Source: Gemmatimonadota bacterium (GTDB taxonomy: Bacteria > JAAXHH01). From it: a stretch of DNA of 64,000 bases. The translations under genes and the position numbers were made by a program. The stretch lies in assembly GCA_026705925.1 (NCBI GenBank), contig JAPOZT010000015.1, positions 124,001 to 188,000 of the forward strand, in the 5' to 3' direction. The notes beneath the pieces are model-generated. The model saw only the letters and a program-made list of their open reading frames with translations, made no database searches and was not told the DNA's origin. Below, piece by piece: positions 51,841-62,600 of the stretch. Positions within the stretch are counted from its first letter, which is position 1. The number at the start of each line of letters is the position of its first letter.

Positions 51841-52320
51841 ATGTCCTTTCTCGATCCGGCCGCCGTTCACCTCGAGCGGCGGGACGACCAGCCGCCCACC
51901 CTTTCCATCGCGGGCGACCTGTTCTTCAGCGTCAAGATCCGCCAGGCTTTTCCGCTATCCCGGGAAAGCCGGTACATCACCTTTTTCGACCAGGATGACG
52001 AATACCTGGGCATCCTGGCCGACCCGTCGTCGTGCGACGAAGAGACCGGGCGCATCATCCGGGACGAGATCGAATGGCGCTATTTCCGCCCGAGGATAAC
52101 GCGTATCGTGGAAATGGAAGGCCGGGGAGGGACGTCGCTGTTCTCCGTGGAGACGGATCGTGGTGACGTCAAGATCCCGATGCGGGACCTGAGGGAAGGC
52201 ATGGTGGAACTGGCGCCCGGCCGTATCCTGATCACGGACGAGAACGGCAACCGGTACGAAATCTCCGACCTCGACCGGCTGGACCGACGCAGCAGACGCC
52301 TGATTCGGCGCCTGATCTGA
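51841..52320 (+). CDS. DUF1854 protein, partner of the ABC exporter
   Basis: A 159-residue soluble protein, ATG three bases after the exporter stop. DUF1854 style text: FFSVKIRQAFPLSRESRYIT, DDEYLGILADPSSCDEETGR, RPRITRIVEMEGRGGTSLF and VKIPMRDLREGMVELAPGRI. A cytoplasmic accessory of the transporter is inferred from constant genomic pairing in this family; what it does is unknown. The C-terminus is Arg-rich (LDRRSRRLIRRLI). It is convergent with the next gene, whose stop abuts its own. Confidence 0.88.
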   Translation: MSFLDPAAVHLERRDDQPPTLSIAGDLFFSVKIRQAFPLSRESRYITFFDQDDEYLGILADPSSCDEETGRIIRDEIEWRYFRPRITRIVEMEGRGGTSLFSVETDRGDVKIPMRDLREGMVELAPGRILITDENGNRYEISDLDRLDRRSRRLIRRLI

Positions 52321-52569
52321 TTAGTTCAACAGGATCGGCGCGATCTTCGCATAGGCCGTCTTGAACCCCAGCACGGCCAGGTAGATCCCTACCCCCAGCA
52401 AGACGATCAGGATAGTACCGATGGCGACCAGCAGTGGCTTGCTTGCGGCGAACCGCTGTTTGAGCCGCTCCACCTTGGCGTAGATTTCCGGATACTTGTG
52501 TTCCAGCCTGGCCAACATGCGCTGGGCGAAGGCGTAACGCGTGGAAAGGATCGTCAGCCCAATCACCAT
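52321..52569 (-). CDS. Small PGPGW-like membrane protein, start unresolved
   Basis: At least 82 residues from ATG 52569 to the stop at 52321. The open frame continues upstream to 52695, just inside an in-frame stop at 52696, and that upstream part encodes a convincing membrane helix (FGWAFIVIGALGVFLPLLQG). With it, the protein looks like the PGPGW-type small membrane proteins: helix, loop, helix, basic helix (RYAFAQRMLARLEHKYPEIY), then a last helix (LLVAIGTILIVLLGVGIYLA). No ATG, GTG or TTG occurs in 52570-52695, so either a rare start codon such as ATA, ATC or CTG is used, or translation starts at 52569. It probably follows the TPR gene in one transcript. Confidence 0.65.
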   Translation of the reverse strand: MVIGLTILSTRYAFAQRMLARLEHKYPEIYAKVERLKQRFAASKPLLVAIGTILIVLLGVGIYLAVLGFKTAYAKIAPILLN

Positions 52570-52701
52570 GAACAGTACACCCTGCAGCAGTGGGAGGAAG
52601 ACACCCAGGGCGCCTATTACGATAAAAGCCCATCCGAATACGTCCTGGGCGATGCGTATCAGTAGTTTGCGCTCTATCTGCTCGATTCCTATCGCTTAAA
52701 A

Positions 52702-53013
52702 TCAGTCCAGAAACGCGAGGGCTTCCCGCATTTCGTCCAGGTCCTTGGCGTCGCCCTGACGTTCCGCCACGACGATCCCCTGCTCGTAGCATCTGCGGGC
52801 TTCATCATCGCGGTCCAGCTGTTCGTAAACCCGACCGGCCTGGTGATAGCCCGCCGTGTAGTCCGGCGAAGCCGCCATGAGCCGTTCGAGGATTTCGGCG
52901 GCCTGATCTAGCCGGTTCGAACTCACGTATTCCAGCGCGATCGCGTACTGGATGAAGGGATCGCCCGGGTCCTTGCTGGCGAGCAGCTCAAGTTGTTCGA
53001 GGCGCGAATTCAT
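52702..53013 (-). CDS. Small TPR-repeat protein
   Basis: A 103-residue helical protein of about three tetratricopeptide-like repeats: DPFIQYAIALEYVSSNRLDQ, DYTAGYHQAGRVYEQLDRDD, and an AxxxYEQGIVVAERQGD-like helix at the end. No catalytic residues; likely a protein-protein adaptor. GGAGGATGGGCGGC precedes ATG 53013. Upstream lies an array of phased 8-base repeats that may control it. Confidence 0.8.
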   Translation of the reverse strand: MNSRLEQLELLASKDPGDPFIQYAIALEYVSSNRLDQAAEILERLMAASPDYTAGYHQAGRVYEQLDRDDEARRCYEQGIVVAERQGDAKDLDEMREALAFLD

Positions 53014-53049
53014 GCCGCCCATCCTCCGCAAATCGTACGTGTATACCTT

Positions 53050-53090
53050 GTATCTACACCCAATTTTCTGCGTATCTACAAAGTATCTAC
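53050..53090. promoter_or_regulatory. Helically phased GTATCTAC repeats upstream of the TPR gene
   Basis: The 8-base word GTATCTAC occurs at 53050-53057, 53072-53079 and 53083-53090, so the starts are 22 and 11 bases apart, whole turns of B-DNA. The gap is short and AT-rich, and lies in front of the TPR gene on the minus strand. This fits a cooperative protein-binding site. No regulator is known. Confidence 0.5.
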
Positions 53091-53100
53091 TGTGTATAGC

Positions 53101-53871
53101 CTATATCAGCGAACGGGACTGACAACCGTCCACGTTGATGCAGGCGCCGGTCACCCAGCTCGCCCGCTCGGATGACAGGAACACCACCACGTCCGCGATC
53201 TCTTCGGGCTTGCCGAAGCGTCCGGCGGGAAGTTCCTGCTCTATGAACTTGCCGATGCCCTCCGGGTCCGCGTCCAGCCGCTTCTGCCAGTTGCCACCCG
53301 GGAATATGACTGAGCCCGGCGCCACCGTGTTCACGCGGATGCCGGTCTTGGCCACTTCCTTGGCGAGCGTTTTGCCCATGGAGATCTCCGCGGCCTTCGT
53401 GGCGTTGTAGGTGGCCGGACCGCCCGCTTCGCGTCCGAAGATCGAGGAAATCGTGATGATCGACCCGCCTTCCTGCGCGCGCATCGCCGGGAGCACGGCC
53501 CGCGTCGCCCGGACCGCCGCGAACATGTTCAGGTTGAACACGTGAAGCCATTCATCATCCGATACGTCGTCGAAGGGATTCCAGACGCTACCGCCCACGT
53601 TGTTGACCAGGACGTCGATGCGTCCCCACCGCGCCAGCGTCGCCTCCACGACCCGCTCTATACCCTCGGCCGTGGTCAGGTCTCCCGCTGTCGCCAGCGT
53701 TTCGACACCCTTCTGAGCGACTTCCTTCTCGGTTTCGAGCAACCGCTCTTCCCCCCGGGCGCTCAGGCTGACGTGACATCCCTCCTCTGCCAGGCCCAGG
53801 GCGATCGATCGGCCAATGCCCCGGCTCGAGCCCGTAACCAGCGCGACTTTGTCCTTTAATCCCAGGTCCAT
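53101..53871 (-). CDS. Short-chain dehydrogenase/reductase (SDR)
   Basis: A 256-residue classical SDR. The NAD(P)-binding TGSSRGIG starts at residue 14; N115 in VFNLNMFAAV, S142/S143 in TISSIFGREAGG, Y155 and K159 in ATYNATKAA form the catalytic set. DGCQSRSLI closes the protein. AAAGGGTTTGAA precedes ATG 53871. It lies 14 bases after the Zn-alcohol dehydrogenase, so the two dehydrogenases are likely in one operon and may act on the same carbon source. Confidence 0.93.
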   Translation of the reverse strand: MDLGLKDKVALVTGSSRGIGRSIALGLAEEGCHVSLSARGEERLLETEKEVAQKGVETLATAGDLTTAEGIERVVEATLARWGRIDVLVNNVGGSVWNPFDDVSDDEWLHVFNLNMFAAVRATRAVLPAMRAQEGGSIITISSIFGREAGGPATYNATKAAEISMGKTLAKEVAKTGIRVNTVAPGSVIFPGGNWQKRLDADPEGIGKFIEQELPAGRFGKPEEIADVVVFLSSERASWVTGACINVDGCQSRSLI

Positions 53872-53885
53872 TTCAAACCCTTTCG

Positions 53886-54911
53886 TTATTCGACCGGTTC
53901 GAACAGTATCTTCATGCCTTCTCTGTTCAACAGCCGGTGGAATGCGTTTTCCCACTCGGTTAAAGGAACCACGTCGGAGACGATTGGTTCCAGCTCGATC
54001 CTGCGTTGATCCAGCATCACCATGGTGCGGTCCCAGGCATCCAGGGATCCGGCGAAGGAGGTCCGTATATCGATTTCCTTCAGTTCCGCCGGGAAGAAAT
54101 CCACCTCGAAGGGGCCGCCGTGCAGGCCGATCTGCATGATGGTGCCCTGCTTCCTGACGAGTTCGATGGCCGAGCGGGTGGCCGCCGCCGACCCGGAACA
54201 TTCGTACACCACGTCGGCGCCGTAGCCCTGGGTCCGATCCCTGACGAGATCGAGCAGGTCAACCTCTTCGATGTTGACGGTCTCGTCGGCCCACCGCGCG
54301 CCGAGTTCGAGCCGCTCGGCATCGGCCGAGGTGCCCGTCAAGATGACGTAAGCGCCTTCCGCTTTCGCCACCTGCGTGGTCAGCATGCCGATGGGGCCGG
54401 GGCCGGTCACCACCGCCACGTCGCCGGCGGTAACGGACGTGCGTATGGAAACGGCCTTGACGCAGCAGCACAGAGGTTCGCTCAACGCGCCGATGGTGAG
54501 ATCAAGGTGCTCCGGAATCCTCCGCAAGGCCCAGGCGGGCATGACCACATACTTCGTAAATACGCCGTGCACCCCGCTTCCGATGGACAGGCGGCTGTCG
54601 CACAGGCTGTGCTGGCCCGCCACACAGTACCTGCACACGCCGCAGACGACGGTGGTCGGAATGCCGGTCACCGTGTCACCCGGCCGGTATTCGTCCGTAT
54701 CGGCCACCTCGTCCACGATGCCGGAGAACTCGTGGCCCATGATCACCGGCGGGTTGTAGGGATACTCGTCCTTGTAGATGTGGATGTCCGTCCCGCAGAT
54801 GCCCGCGGCCCGGATCTCCACACGGACCTCCCCGGAATCGGGCTCGGGAACCGGCATGTCCCGGACTTCCATGTTGACCGGGCCATGGTCGTATTTAACC
54901 AGTCCTTTCAT
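53886..54911 (-). CDS. Zinc-dependent medium-chain alcohol dehydrogenase
   Basis: A 341-residue enzyme of the threonine/sorbitol dehydrogenase type. Catalytic-zinc residues are C39, H60 and E61 (GICGTDIHIYKDE, VIMGHEFSGIVDEV). The structural-zinc cysteines are C90, C93, C96 and C104 in VVCGVCRYCVAGQHSLC. The NAD(P) fold is VAVVTGPGPIGMLTTQVAKA. The substrate, likely a polyol or amino alcohol, cannot be assigned. It heads an operon with the SDR. Confidence 0.93.
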   Translation of the reverse strand: MKGLVKYDHGPVNMEVRDMPVPEPDSGEVRVEIRAAGICGTDIHIYKDEYPYNPPVIMGHEFSGIVDEVADTDEYRPGDTVTGIPTTVVCGVCRYCVAGQHSLCDSRLSIGSGVHGVFTKYVVMPAWALRRIPEHLDLTIGALSEPLCCCVKAVSIRTSVTAGDVAVVTGPGPIGMLTTQVAKAEGAYVILTGTSADAERLELGARWADETVNIEEVDLLDLVRDRTQGYGADVVYECSGSAAATRSAIELVRKQGTIMQIGLHGGPFEVDFFPAELKEIDIRTSFAGSLDAWDRTMVMLDQRRIELEPIVSDVVPLTEWENAFHRLLNREGMKILFEPVE

Positions 54912-55039
54912 TCTCGAATCCCCACTCCGCGTACAGGAATCCTGCCGCTCAATGCACTGCCGAATCAGGCGGTCAGAATATATGCCGGCGTATAGGAGAT
55001 GACAAGATCATTCACTGCCTGGATGTCCGTATTAAGGCG

Positions 55040-55068
55040 TTGACACCCGGCAGGCCCGTTCTTAAGTT
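55040..55068 (+). promoter_or_regulatory. Promoter of tRNA-Arg
   Basis: A perfect -35 TTGACA (55040-55045), a 17-base spacer and TAAGTT (55063-55068) lie 25 bases before the tRNA. The -10 is weak and the -35 exact. Confidence 0.55.
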
Positions 55069-55093
55069 GAGCACGGACCGGAACTACACTCCA

Positions 55094-55166
55094 GCCCCCG
55101 TAGCTCAGTGGATAGAGCAACGGTTTCCTAAACCGTTGGTCGGGTGTTCGACTCACCCCGGGGGTA
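55094..55166 (+). tRNA. tRNA-Arg (anticodon CCT)
   Basis: A complete cloverleaf with acceptor GCCCCCG paired to CGGGGGT (one G-U pair), D-arm AGCTCAGTGGATAGAGC, anticodon loop TTCCTAA (CCT at 34-36) and T-loop TTCGACT. CCA is not encoded. It decodes AGG. Confidence 0.95.
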
Positions 55167-55233
55167 TTCCCGGTCTTATGCCCATCTCTCAAGTTTCCCC
55201 CGCTTCCCCGCGCACATCCGCAGGAGGGTCTTC

Positions 55234-56535
55234 ATGTCCGATCTGTCCCGGTACATACAGGAAACGAAGCTTATCGACACCCACGAGCATCTCCGGTTCG
55301 AAGAGGACTGGGTCGCCAACGGGCCGGACGTGTTGCAGGATCTCTTCGAGAACTACGTCCCGGCGGATCTCGTGGTCGCCGGCGCTTCGCAGGAGGATGT
55401 AAACGCCCTGCTGGATCCCCGGAAGGGCGACGTGGCGGCACGCTTCGAACCGGTCCGGCCGGCCTGGGAAGCCGTTAAGCACACGGGGTACGGCGAAGCG
55501 GTGCGCATCCTGGCGGAAGACGTGTACGGGATGGCAGAGATTACCGTCGACGGCCTGGAGGAGGCGCAGGCCGAGAACGACCGGTTACGGGGCTCCGGCC
55601 AGCGGCTGGCGCTCCTGCGGGACCGCGCGGGCCTGGATCACGTGCAAATCGACAACTTCGTCTGGGCGTGCGAACCGGATGTCTCCGGACCGGATTTCTT
55701 CCTTTACGACCTGTCCTGGGTGGGATTCTGCAACGGCGAGGTACCCGTGGAGAACATCGCGGAGGAAACGGGGATTACCGTGAACAACCTCGGCAGCCTT
55801 CGGGACGCCATGGCCGCCATCTTCGCGAAGTACGGTCCCCACGCCATCGCCGTCAAGGCACAGCACGCCTATTCCAGGACGCTCCGGTGGGAGGAGCGTA
55901 GCGACGAGGAAGCGGCAAGGGCCCTGGAGATGGTGCTGAGTAATCCCGATGGTGCGCCGGAGGAAGCGTCGCTGTGCCTGGGTGACTGGGGCTGGGCGCG
56001 GGGCGTGGAACTATCCATCGAGCACAATCTGCCGTTCAAGATCCACACCGGTTACTACGCGGGTCACAGTCGGATGCCGGTGGACAGGATCAAAAGCGGC
56101 AATCTTTGTGGACTGCTGGCGCGCTACCTCGACGCCCGGTTCGTGCTGATGCACATCGCCTACCCCTACAGCCACGAGTTGATCGCCCTTGCCAAGCACT
56201 ATCCAAATGTCTGGGTGGACCTCTGCTGGGCCTGGTCCATCGACCCTTTCAGTTCCTGCGATTTCGTCCGCCGCTTCATCCACGCCGTGCCGATCAACAA
56301 GCTGTTCGCCTTCGGCGGGGACACCGGCTGGCCCACCAGCGCCTATGCCTACGCGGTGCAGGCGCGAAAGTGGCTCGGCCGCGCCCTGGAAGGCGAGGTA
56401 AGCGACGGTCTGCTCACCGAAAAACAGGCCATGGACGTGGCGCTCCGGCTCATGCAGACCAACCAGCGTGAGTGTTTCGATATCGCCGGAACGCGGGGGA
56501 ATATCGCGCGGTCCCTGGAATCCGCCGGAGCCTAA
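55234..56535 (+). CDS. Amidohydrolase-2-type metal-dependent hydrolase
   Basis: A 433-residue TIM-barrel hydrolase. The entry motif LIDTHEHLRFEEDW carries the H-x-H, and the C-terminal side has KIHTGYYAGHSRMPVDR, RFVLMHIAYPYSHELIALA, VWVDLCWAWSIDPFSSCDF and FAFGGDTGWPTSAYAYA, typical of the amidohydrolase 2 family with one or two metals. GCAGGAGGGTC precedes ATG 55234, which places the start after the tRNA-Arg rather than inside it. The substrate is unknown. Confidence 0.9.
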   Translation: MSDLSRYIQETKLIDTHEHLRFEEDWVANGPDVLQDLFENYVPADLVVAGASQEDVNALLDPRKGDVAARFEPVRPAWEAVKHTGYGEAVRILAEDVYGMAEITVDGLEEAQAENDRLRGSGQRLALLRDRAGLDHVQIDNFVWACEPDVSGPDFFLYDLSWVGFCNGEVPVENIAEETGITVNNLGSLRDAMAAIFAKYGPHAIAVKAQHAYSRTLRWEERSDEEAARALEMVLSNPDGAPEEASLCLGDWGWARGVELSIEHNLPFKIHTGYYAGHSRMPVDRIKSGNLCGLLARYLDARFVLMHIAYPYSHELIALAKHYPNVWVDLCWAWSIDPFSSCDFVRRFIHAVPINKLFAFGGDTGWPTSAYAYAVQARKWLGRALEGEVSDGLLTEKQAMDVALRLMQTNQRECFDIAGTRGNIARSLESAGA

Positions 56536-56542
56536 AAACGGG

Positions 56543-56571
56543 TTGCGATCGGGCGTGTCGTGCCTTATATT
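56543..56571 (+). promoter_or_regulatory. Promoter of tRNA-Thr
   Basis: TTGCGA (56543-56548), a 17-base spacer and TATATT (56566-56571) stand 17 bases before the tRNA. This is the best sigma70 match I see in the window. Confidence 0.65.
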
Positions 56572-56588
56572 GAGCGCGGTTTTACCAG

Positions 56589-56661
56589 GCCACGATAGCT
56601 CAGTTGGTAGAGCAATTCATTCGTAATGAATAGGTCGTCGGTTCGAGTCCGACTCGTGGCT
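56589..56661 (+). tRNA. tRNA-Thr (anticodon CGT)
   Basis: Acceptor GCCACGA/TCGTGGC, D-arm AGCTCAGTTGGTAGAGC, anticodon loop TTCGTAA (CGT at 34-36), T-loop TTCGAGT; discriminator T; CCA not encoded. Its 3' part, from 56617, is overlapped antisense by the end of the PKS coding sequence. Confidence 0.95.
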
Positions 56662-59600
56662 TTCAAACCCTTCCAGCAACGTGTCGATCGTCTGATCTAT
56701 AGCGATCTCCGACTGCAGCGTCTCTACCGGAATCGACACGTGCAACCCCGCCTCTATACGGTTTCTCAATTCCACGGCCATAAGGGAATCCACCCCCAGA
56801 CTACGCCAGGTCTGCCCCGGTTCCACGCTCTCCGGGTCCACTTCCAGAATCCGGCCGATCGCATCGGTCACGTAGTCCTTGATGTAGGCACGAAGTTTGC
56901 CTGCGGTCAGCGCGTTCAAATCCGCCTTCGATAGCGGTGTGATCGACGGTTGTGCGAGGTCTGGACGATCATCCGAATGCAGGTACGGTGCGAGCAGCGA
57001 TTCTGCGACGGGTTCCGTCGTAGGAACCACGCCAACACGGTGGACCTCCCGGCGCAACAATCGGTCGAGTAGTGCACCGGCCTCATCGGGCGGGATCGGT
57101 CGCAGTCCCTGCCGCCTGAGACGATCGACGGCGTGTTCGTCTGCCGCCATGCCCGTACCTTCCCATGGTCCCCAGTTGATCGACGTCACTGGGAGGCCTT
57201 CCTGACGCCTGAGGTCTGCCAGACCGTCCATATAGGCATTCGCAGCGGCATAGGACGCCTGGCCCGCGGTGCCGACAAGGGAGGCTGCCGAGGAAAACAG
57301 GACGAAGAGGTCCAGGTCGAGGTCCCTTGTCAACTCGTGCAGCATCCAGGCACCGGTTGTCTTGGGTCCGAGGACTTTGCGGAACCGTTCCACCGTCTGG
57401 GTGAGCAGAATGCCGTCGTCCAGCACGCCGGCCGCGTGGAAAACACCCCTGACCGGTCCATGCACGGTTTCCAAATCAGTCATGAGCCGCTCCATCGCCT
57501 TCCTGTCGGTCACATCGGCCTGCACATACCTGACATTTCTGCCAGGATCGGCTTCCAGCGCCGTCTCCTCGACTCTCCTTCGGCCCGAGATGACCACCAG
57601 ACCGGCTCCCCGGTCGAGCAGCCAGTCTGTCAGGATTCGGCCGATCCCGCCCGCGCCGCCCGTGACGAGGTAAGTCCCGCCCGGACGTATGACTGGGTCG
57701 TCATCGCCCAGGTTCACCGGAATCGGCGCTTCGTCGTCCACGAGCACCAGTTTGCCCGTGTGCCGGGCCTGCGACATGAACCGGAAGGCCTCCGTCGCCC
57801 GTGCTATTGGGAAAGTCTGATAGGGCAAGGGCTGTATCGTGCCAGCCCCGGCCATTTCGACGATCTCTTGCAACAAGCTACCTGCCCGGACCGGCCGTTC
57901 CTCGATGAACTGCGCGAGATCGATGGGATGATAGGACCGGTTTTGGTCGAAATGGTTTAGTTCGATGGATCCGTGGTTCAGCACATCGGTTTTCCCGATC
58001 TCGATGAAACGCCCCTGGGGAGCCAGCACGGACAGGGAAGCCTGCATGGCGGGACCGGAGAGGGTATTGAGCACGATATCAATGCCCTTACCATCCGTCT
58101 TATCCATGATTTCCTCGGCGAAACCCAGAGTTCGGGAATCCATGACATTGGAAATTCCCATGCCCTTCAATAAGGCGCGTTTTTCAGGGGATCCGGCCGT
58201 GGCGAATACCTCGGCCTCCGCCTGTTGAGCGATTTGCAGGGCGGCCAGTCCCACCCCGCCGGTGGCGTTGTGAACGAGAACGCGGTCTCCAGCGGAAATC
58301 CCGCCCCGTATCACGAGCCCCAGGTACGCCGTCAGAAAAGCCACGGGCAGCGTGGCGGCCTCCTCGATGCCCAGATGCTCAGGCCTGCGGACAACCAGGT
58401 TTGCCTTCGCGGTGACGTGTCCGGCCATGGTCGCAGGCATCATCCCCATGACCACGTCGCCCATTTCCATGGAGTCCACCTGGTCGCCGTGTGCGAACAC
58501 TTCGCCGACGCATTCCCATCCAAAGGACGGTTGGTGCCGTGATGGATTTTTCAGCATGCCGAGTGCAGTCAGCACGTCCCGGAAATTTACTGCGGCGGCC
58601 CGCACGCGAATGACCACCTCGTCCGGTCCGGGGCAGGCAACCGGTTTCGTTTTGAAATGGAGGTCTTCGATTGATCCTGGTGTGGACTGAGATAGTACGT
58701 AACTTGTTTTTGAACAAGCAGTTATGGGTACGGTTTTCGCAACGCTACGCACCGGATCGAAGGGAACGAGACAGCGTGTGAAAACACCAGTTCCCCGCAG
58801 CGCGATTTCACAGGGTGAAGTATCCGTGCTCACGATTTCCGCGAGACGCTTCACGTCTATCGCACCGGTCTCGCCGGTCCCGGCCGGCAGGTCGATCAGG
58901 GTACAGTTCAACTCGGGATGTTCGCGCATGGCGACTCGCCCGCAGCCCCAAATCGATGCGTGTGCCGGCGATGCACATTCGTCTGCCGTCGCGGACTGCG
59001 CACCCGCCGTGATCAGCCGCAGGCGACATGGAAGATTCGGGTTGTCCAGCACCGTACGGACCAGTTCAAAGGATTCCAGGGCGGGTCCGGTATGCGAGCA
59101 GGACTGCTGGCCGAGTTGTTGCCCGGACTGTCGGCCGGACAGCCCGTTGCCGCCTCCCGTCCAGATCCCCACCAAACCAACGCAGCTTCCGGTTTCGCAT
59201 TTCACCGATCCCAGTTTTTCGGCCAGTGCGCTCCAGTTTTTCCCCAATTCATTACTCGAAATGTCGATGTATTCAGTCTTCACGCCGGGGTGCAACAGGG
59301 CATCGGCAAGTTTACTTCCAAGACTCGGGTCGTCGGAGAGTACGATCCAGTGAGAGATCGATCCAGGTTGCAGGTGTTCGATCCAGTGATTGTCGGCCAC
59401 CCACTCCTCGCGATACAGGCCGTGGGGGTTGTTTTTGATGTTACGACGGCTACCCAAGCCGCTCACCCGGGACAGGACCACACCTTCCAAGGCCACCACG
59501 GGAAAGCCCTCTTCGTCTACGAGATATACGTCGGCCAGCAGGCCGTTGTCTTCCGAGGATTCTTGCAGCCTCGCATAGGCAACCAGGACTTCATCACGTT

Positions 59601-62600
59601 CTGGAAGTCTCTGCAGCACAATGTTTTTCACGCCGACCGGCAGATGCGGGCTGTCATCCGGAGCGAGCAGCAGCAGGGCCTGCAGACCAGCATCCAGGAC
59701 ACCCGGGTGCAGGCGGTAGGGTCCGTGTCCTTCAGTGCTGGATGCCAGGCTGATCAGGACCTCCCGCTCGGAGTACACGGCCTCGTCGACCTGACGGAAG
59801 GCGGGACCGTACTCAAACCCCAGTTCGGCGGCGCGTTCGTAGAATCGCCGGTGCGTGATCCGGCGATCGCAACGGGACCTGATGGCTTCCAGATCGATGG
59901 TTTCGGACAACCCGGTCACGCCGGATCTTCCGGTTCGCATGTGCGCCAGCCAGGTCGAAGCCGTTTCCTTAGATTCGGGTTTGGAGGACAGGGTATACCG
60001 GTTCTGCCTGCGCACGACCTGGACGAGGTGGGCACCGATTTCGGACAGTAACAGGGGCTGCAGGAGTTCGAGTCCGGCGAAAGCGACGGGCAACTCCGCC
60101 TCCTCGAGTGTCTCGTAGAGCATTTCGATCTGCCCCGTAAGCGGCATGATCGATCGGTCCAGCACCGTGTGGTCCGCCAGGATCGGGTGGGATGCCAGGC
60201 TGATCGCCCGTTCCCATACCCGGGAGTCGGGGTCGACGGACGATTCGACGACCCGACCGATCAACGGGTGCAGATACCGCTGACCGGCTGGACCACCCTG
60301 GCCACCCAGATAGTCCGAGTTGTCCCGGTTGTCCAGCCCACCGGGATGTACTGGCAAGCCATCCAGCCAGTACCGCTCCTTCTGCCAGGGGTATGACGGC
60401 AACGGAACACGCGTTCGGGGCGGGTCCACCAGGCGCTCCCAGTGGATATCGTGTCCATGGACATAGCATTTGGCCACGGATTCGAGCAGGACGTCCCACG
60501 CACTGCGATCGCGCCGAAGCGTGGCGAGGGCGTGGCCGGGCCGGTTGTGTAGAGCCAGGTTTTCGTAGATGGCCGCAGAAAGCACCGGATGGGGGCCGAT
60601 CTGGATGTAAAGCGTCTCCCCGACACCCGGGATCTGTTCGAAAACCCGGTTGAATAGGACGGGACGGCGGATGTTCCGCCACCAGTGTTCCGCGTCGAGC
60701 TCCGTTCCGTCTGTCTGCACGCCCGTAACCGTCGACAACAGAGGTATGTGGGTTTTCGAGGGCGACAATCCGTTCAGGGACGCCAGGAAGTCGTCGCGTA
60801 TCCCATCCATTTGCCCGCTGTGATAGGCGATTTCGGTGTGCAGCTTCTGGCAGAAGTGTTTTCGATCTTCGATCGCGGCCTGCAACCGCTCGATCTCCGC
60901 TGCCTCCCCCGAAATGGTCACGGAAACCGGACTGTTGACCGCGGCGATGGACAGGCCGTCGTCATAGGGCTGGACCAGCTTCTCGGCCTCGCCCGATGAC
61001 ACGCCTACCGCCAGCATCTCACCCCTACCCTGCATCTCCTTCTGCAGTCTGCTACGCTGATAGATGATGCGAACCCCTTCTTCCAGGGACAGCGCGCCCG
61101 AGACGCAGGCCCCGGCGATTTCCCCGACACTGTGGCCGACGACGATCTGCGGTTCGACGCCCAGGGACCGCCACAGGGCCGCCAGCGCCCACTGCAGCGC
61201 CATGTTGGCGGGCTGGGCAGTCTCGACGTCTGTCATTCGCTCCCCTGGCGTTCCATTCTGCATCAGTTCGAGCAAGGACGAGCCCGAAACGGCCGCAAAC
61301 AGGCGGTCGAACTCAACTAGTGCTTCGCGGTACGCTGGCGCGGCATCGTACAATGCCTGGCCCATGCCATACCACTGGGGGCCCATGCCGGTGAAGACAA
61401 ACACGACAGGTGTCGCATGGGTTCCGGCGTGTGCGGTTTCGAGACGATCCGGGATACCGCCGTCACAGAACGTTTCGAGGTTCCGGGCGGCTTCTCCCGG
61501 TTCCTCGAATACCAGCGCCAGGCGGCGATCAAGATGGGATCGGTGCAACGCGAGCGCGGCCGCAAGATCATCAGGCGGCGTATCCCGGTGGTTTCGGATC
61601 AGGGATGCGGTGTCCGAAGCCTTTTCCTTCAGCGCGGCGGTGCTATGCGCGGACAGGACCAGGATCTGGGGAGTTCGCTGATCGGACTGGCGCTGGCCAG
61701 ACGTACCTTGGTGATCGGCCGCACTACGTAAGCCTACCTCTTCGACTGCGGTCGGTCCGTTTTCTGGTCGTGCGTATGCGGTCGGGTCGCCACCTGTTCG
61801 CGTACCCGCGGTATACCCGACGGATTCCGCGACCGGCGGGGATCCGAGCACGACATGGGCGTTGGCGCCGCCGAATCCGAAGGAATTCACACCGGCATAG
61901 GTGGGACCGGGGATGCTGACCGGCTCGGTGGCCACCTTCAGCCCGAGATCTTCGAAGGGGATATCAGGATTCGGATGGTCGAAGTGCAGGGAGGGTGGCA
62001 GGACGCCGTGCTTGAGCGCCAGCGCCGCCTTTATGAGACCCGCGACCCCGGCCGCGGCCTCGGTGTGGCCGATATTGGTCTTCACCGAACCAATCAGGCA
62101 GCCCGCGCCGTCCGTGACCCGTCCTTCCTCCGTGGCACGTCCGATGGCCATCGCTTCAATGGGGTCGCCCGTGGGCGTTCCCGTGCCATGGGCTTCCACG
62201 AAGGCAAACTGAGCGGCGCTTACGCCACCAGCGCGGGCGGCCGCCTCAATGACGGTTTGCTGGGCGCTTTGCCCCGGGACCGTCAGGCCGCGGCTGCGCC
62301 CGTCCTGGTTGATCGCGGACCCGTGAATAACCGCGTAGATCGTATCGCCGTCGGCCAGCGCTTCGGACAGGCGTTTCAGCACGACGATGCCCGCGCCGTC
62401 GCTTCGTCCGTAACCGTTTGCCCCCTGGTCAAAGGCCCTGCAGCGCCCATCCGGCGACAGCATCTGCGCCTGCGCGAATCCGCAGGACGTCTGAGGCGTC
62501 AGCAGCAGATTGGCGCCACCGGCGAGGGCGGCCGTGCACGTCCCGGCCTGGAGGTCCCTGCAGGCCAGGTGTATAGCCGTCAGTGACGAAGAACAGGCCG

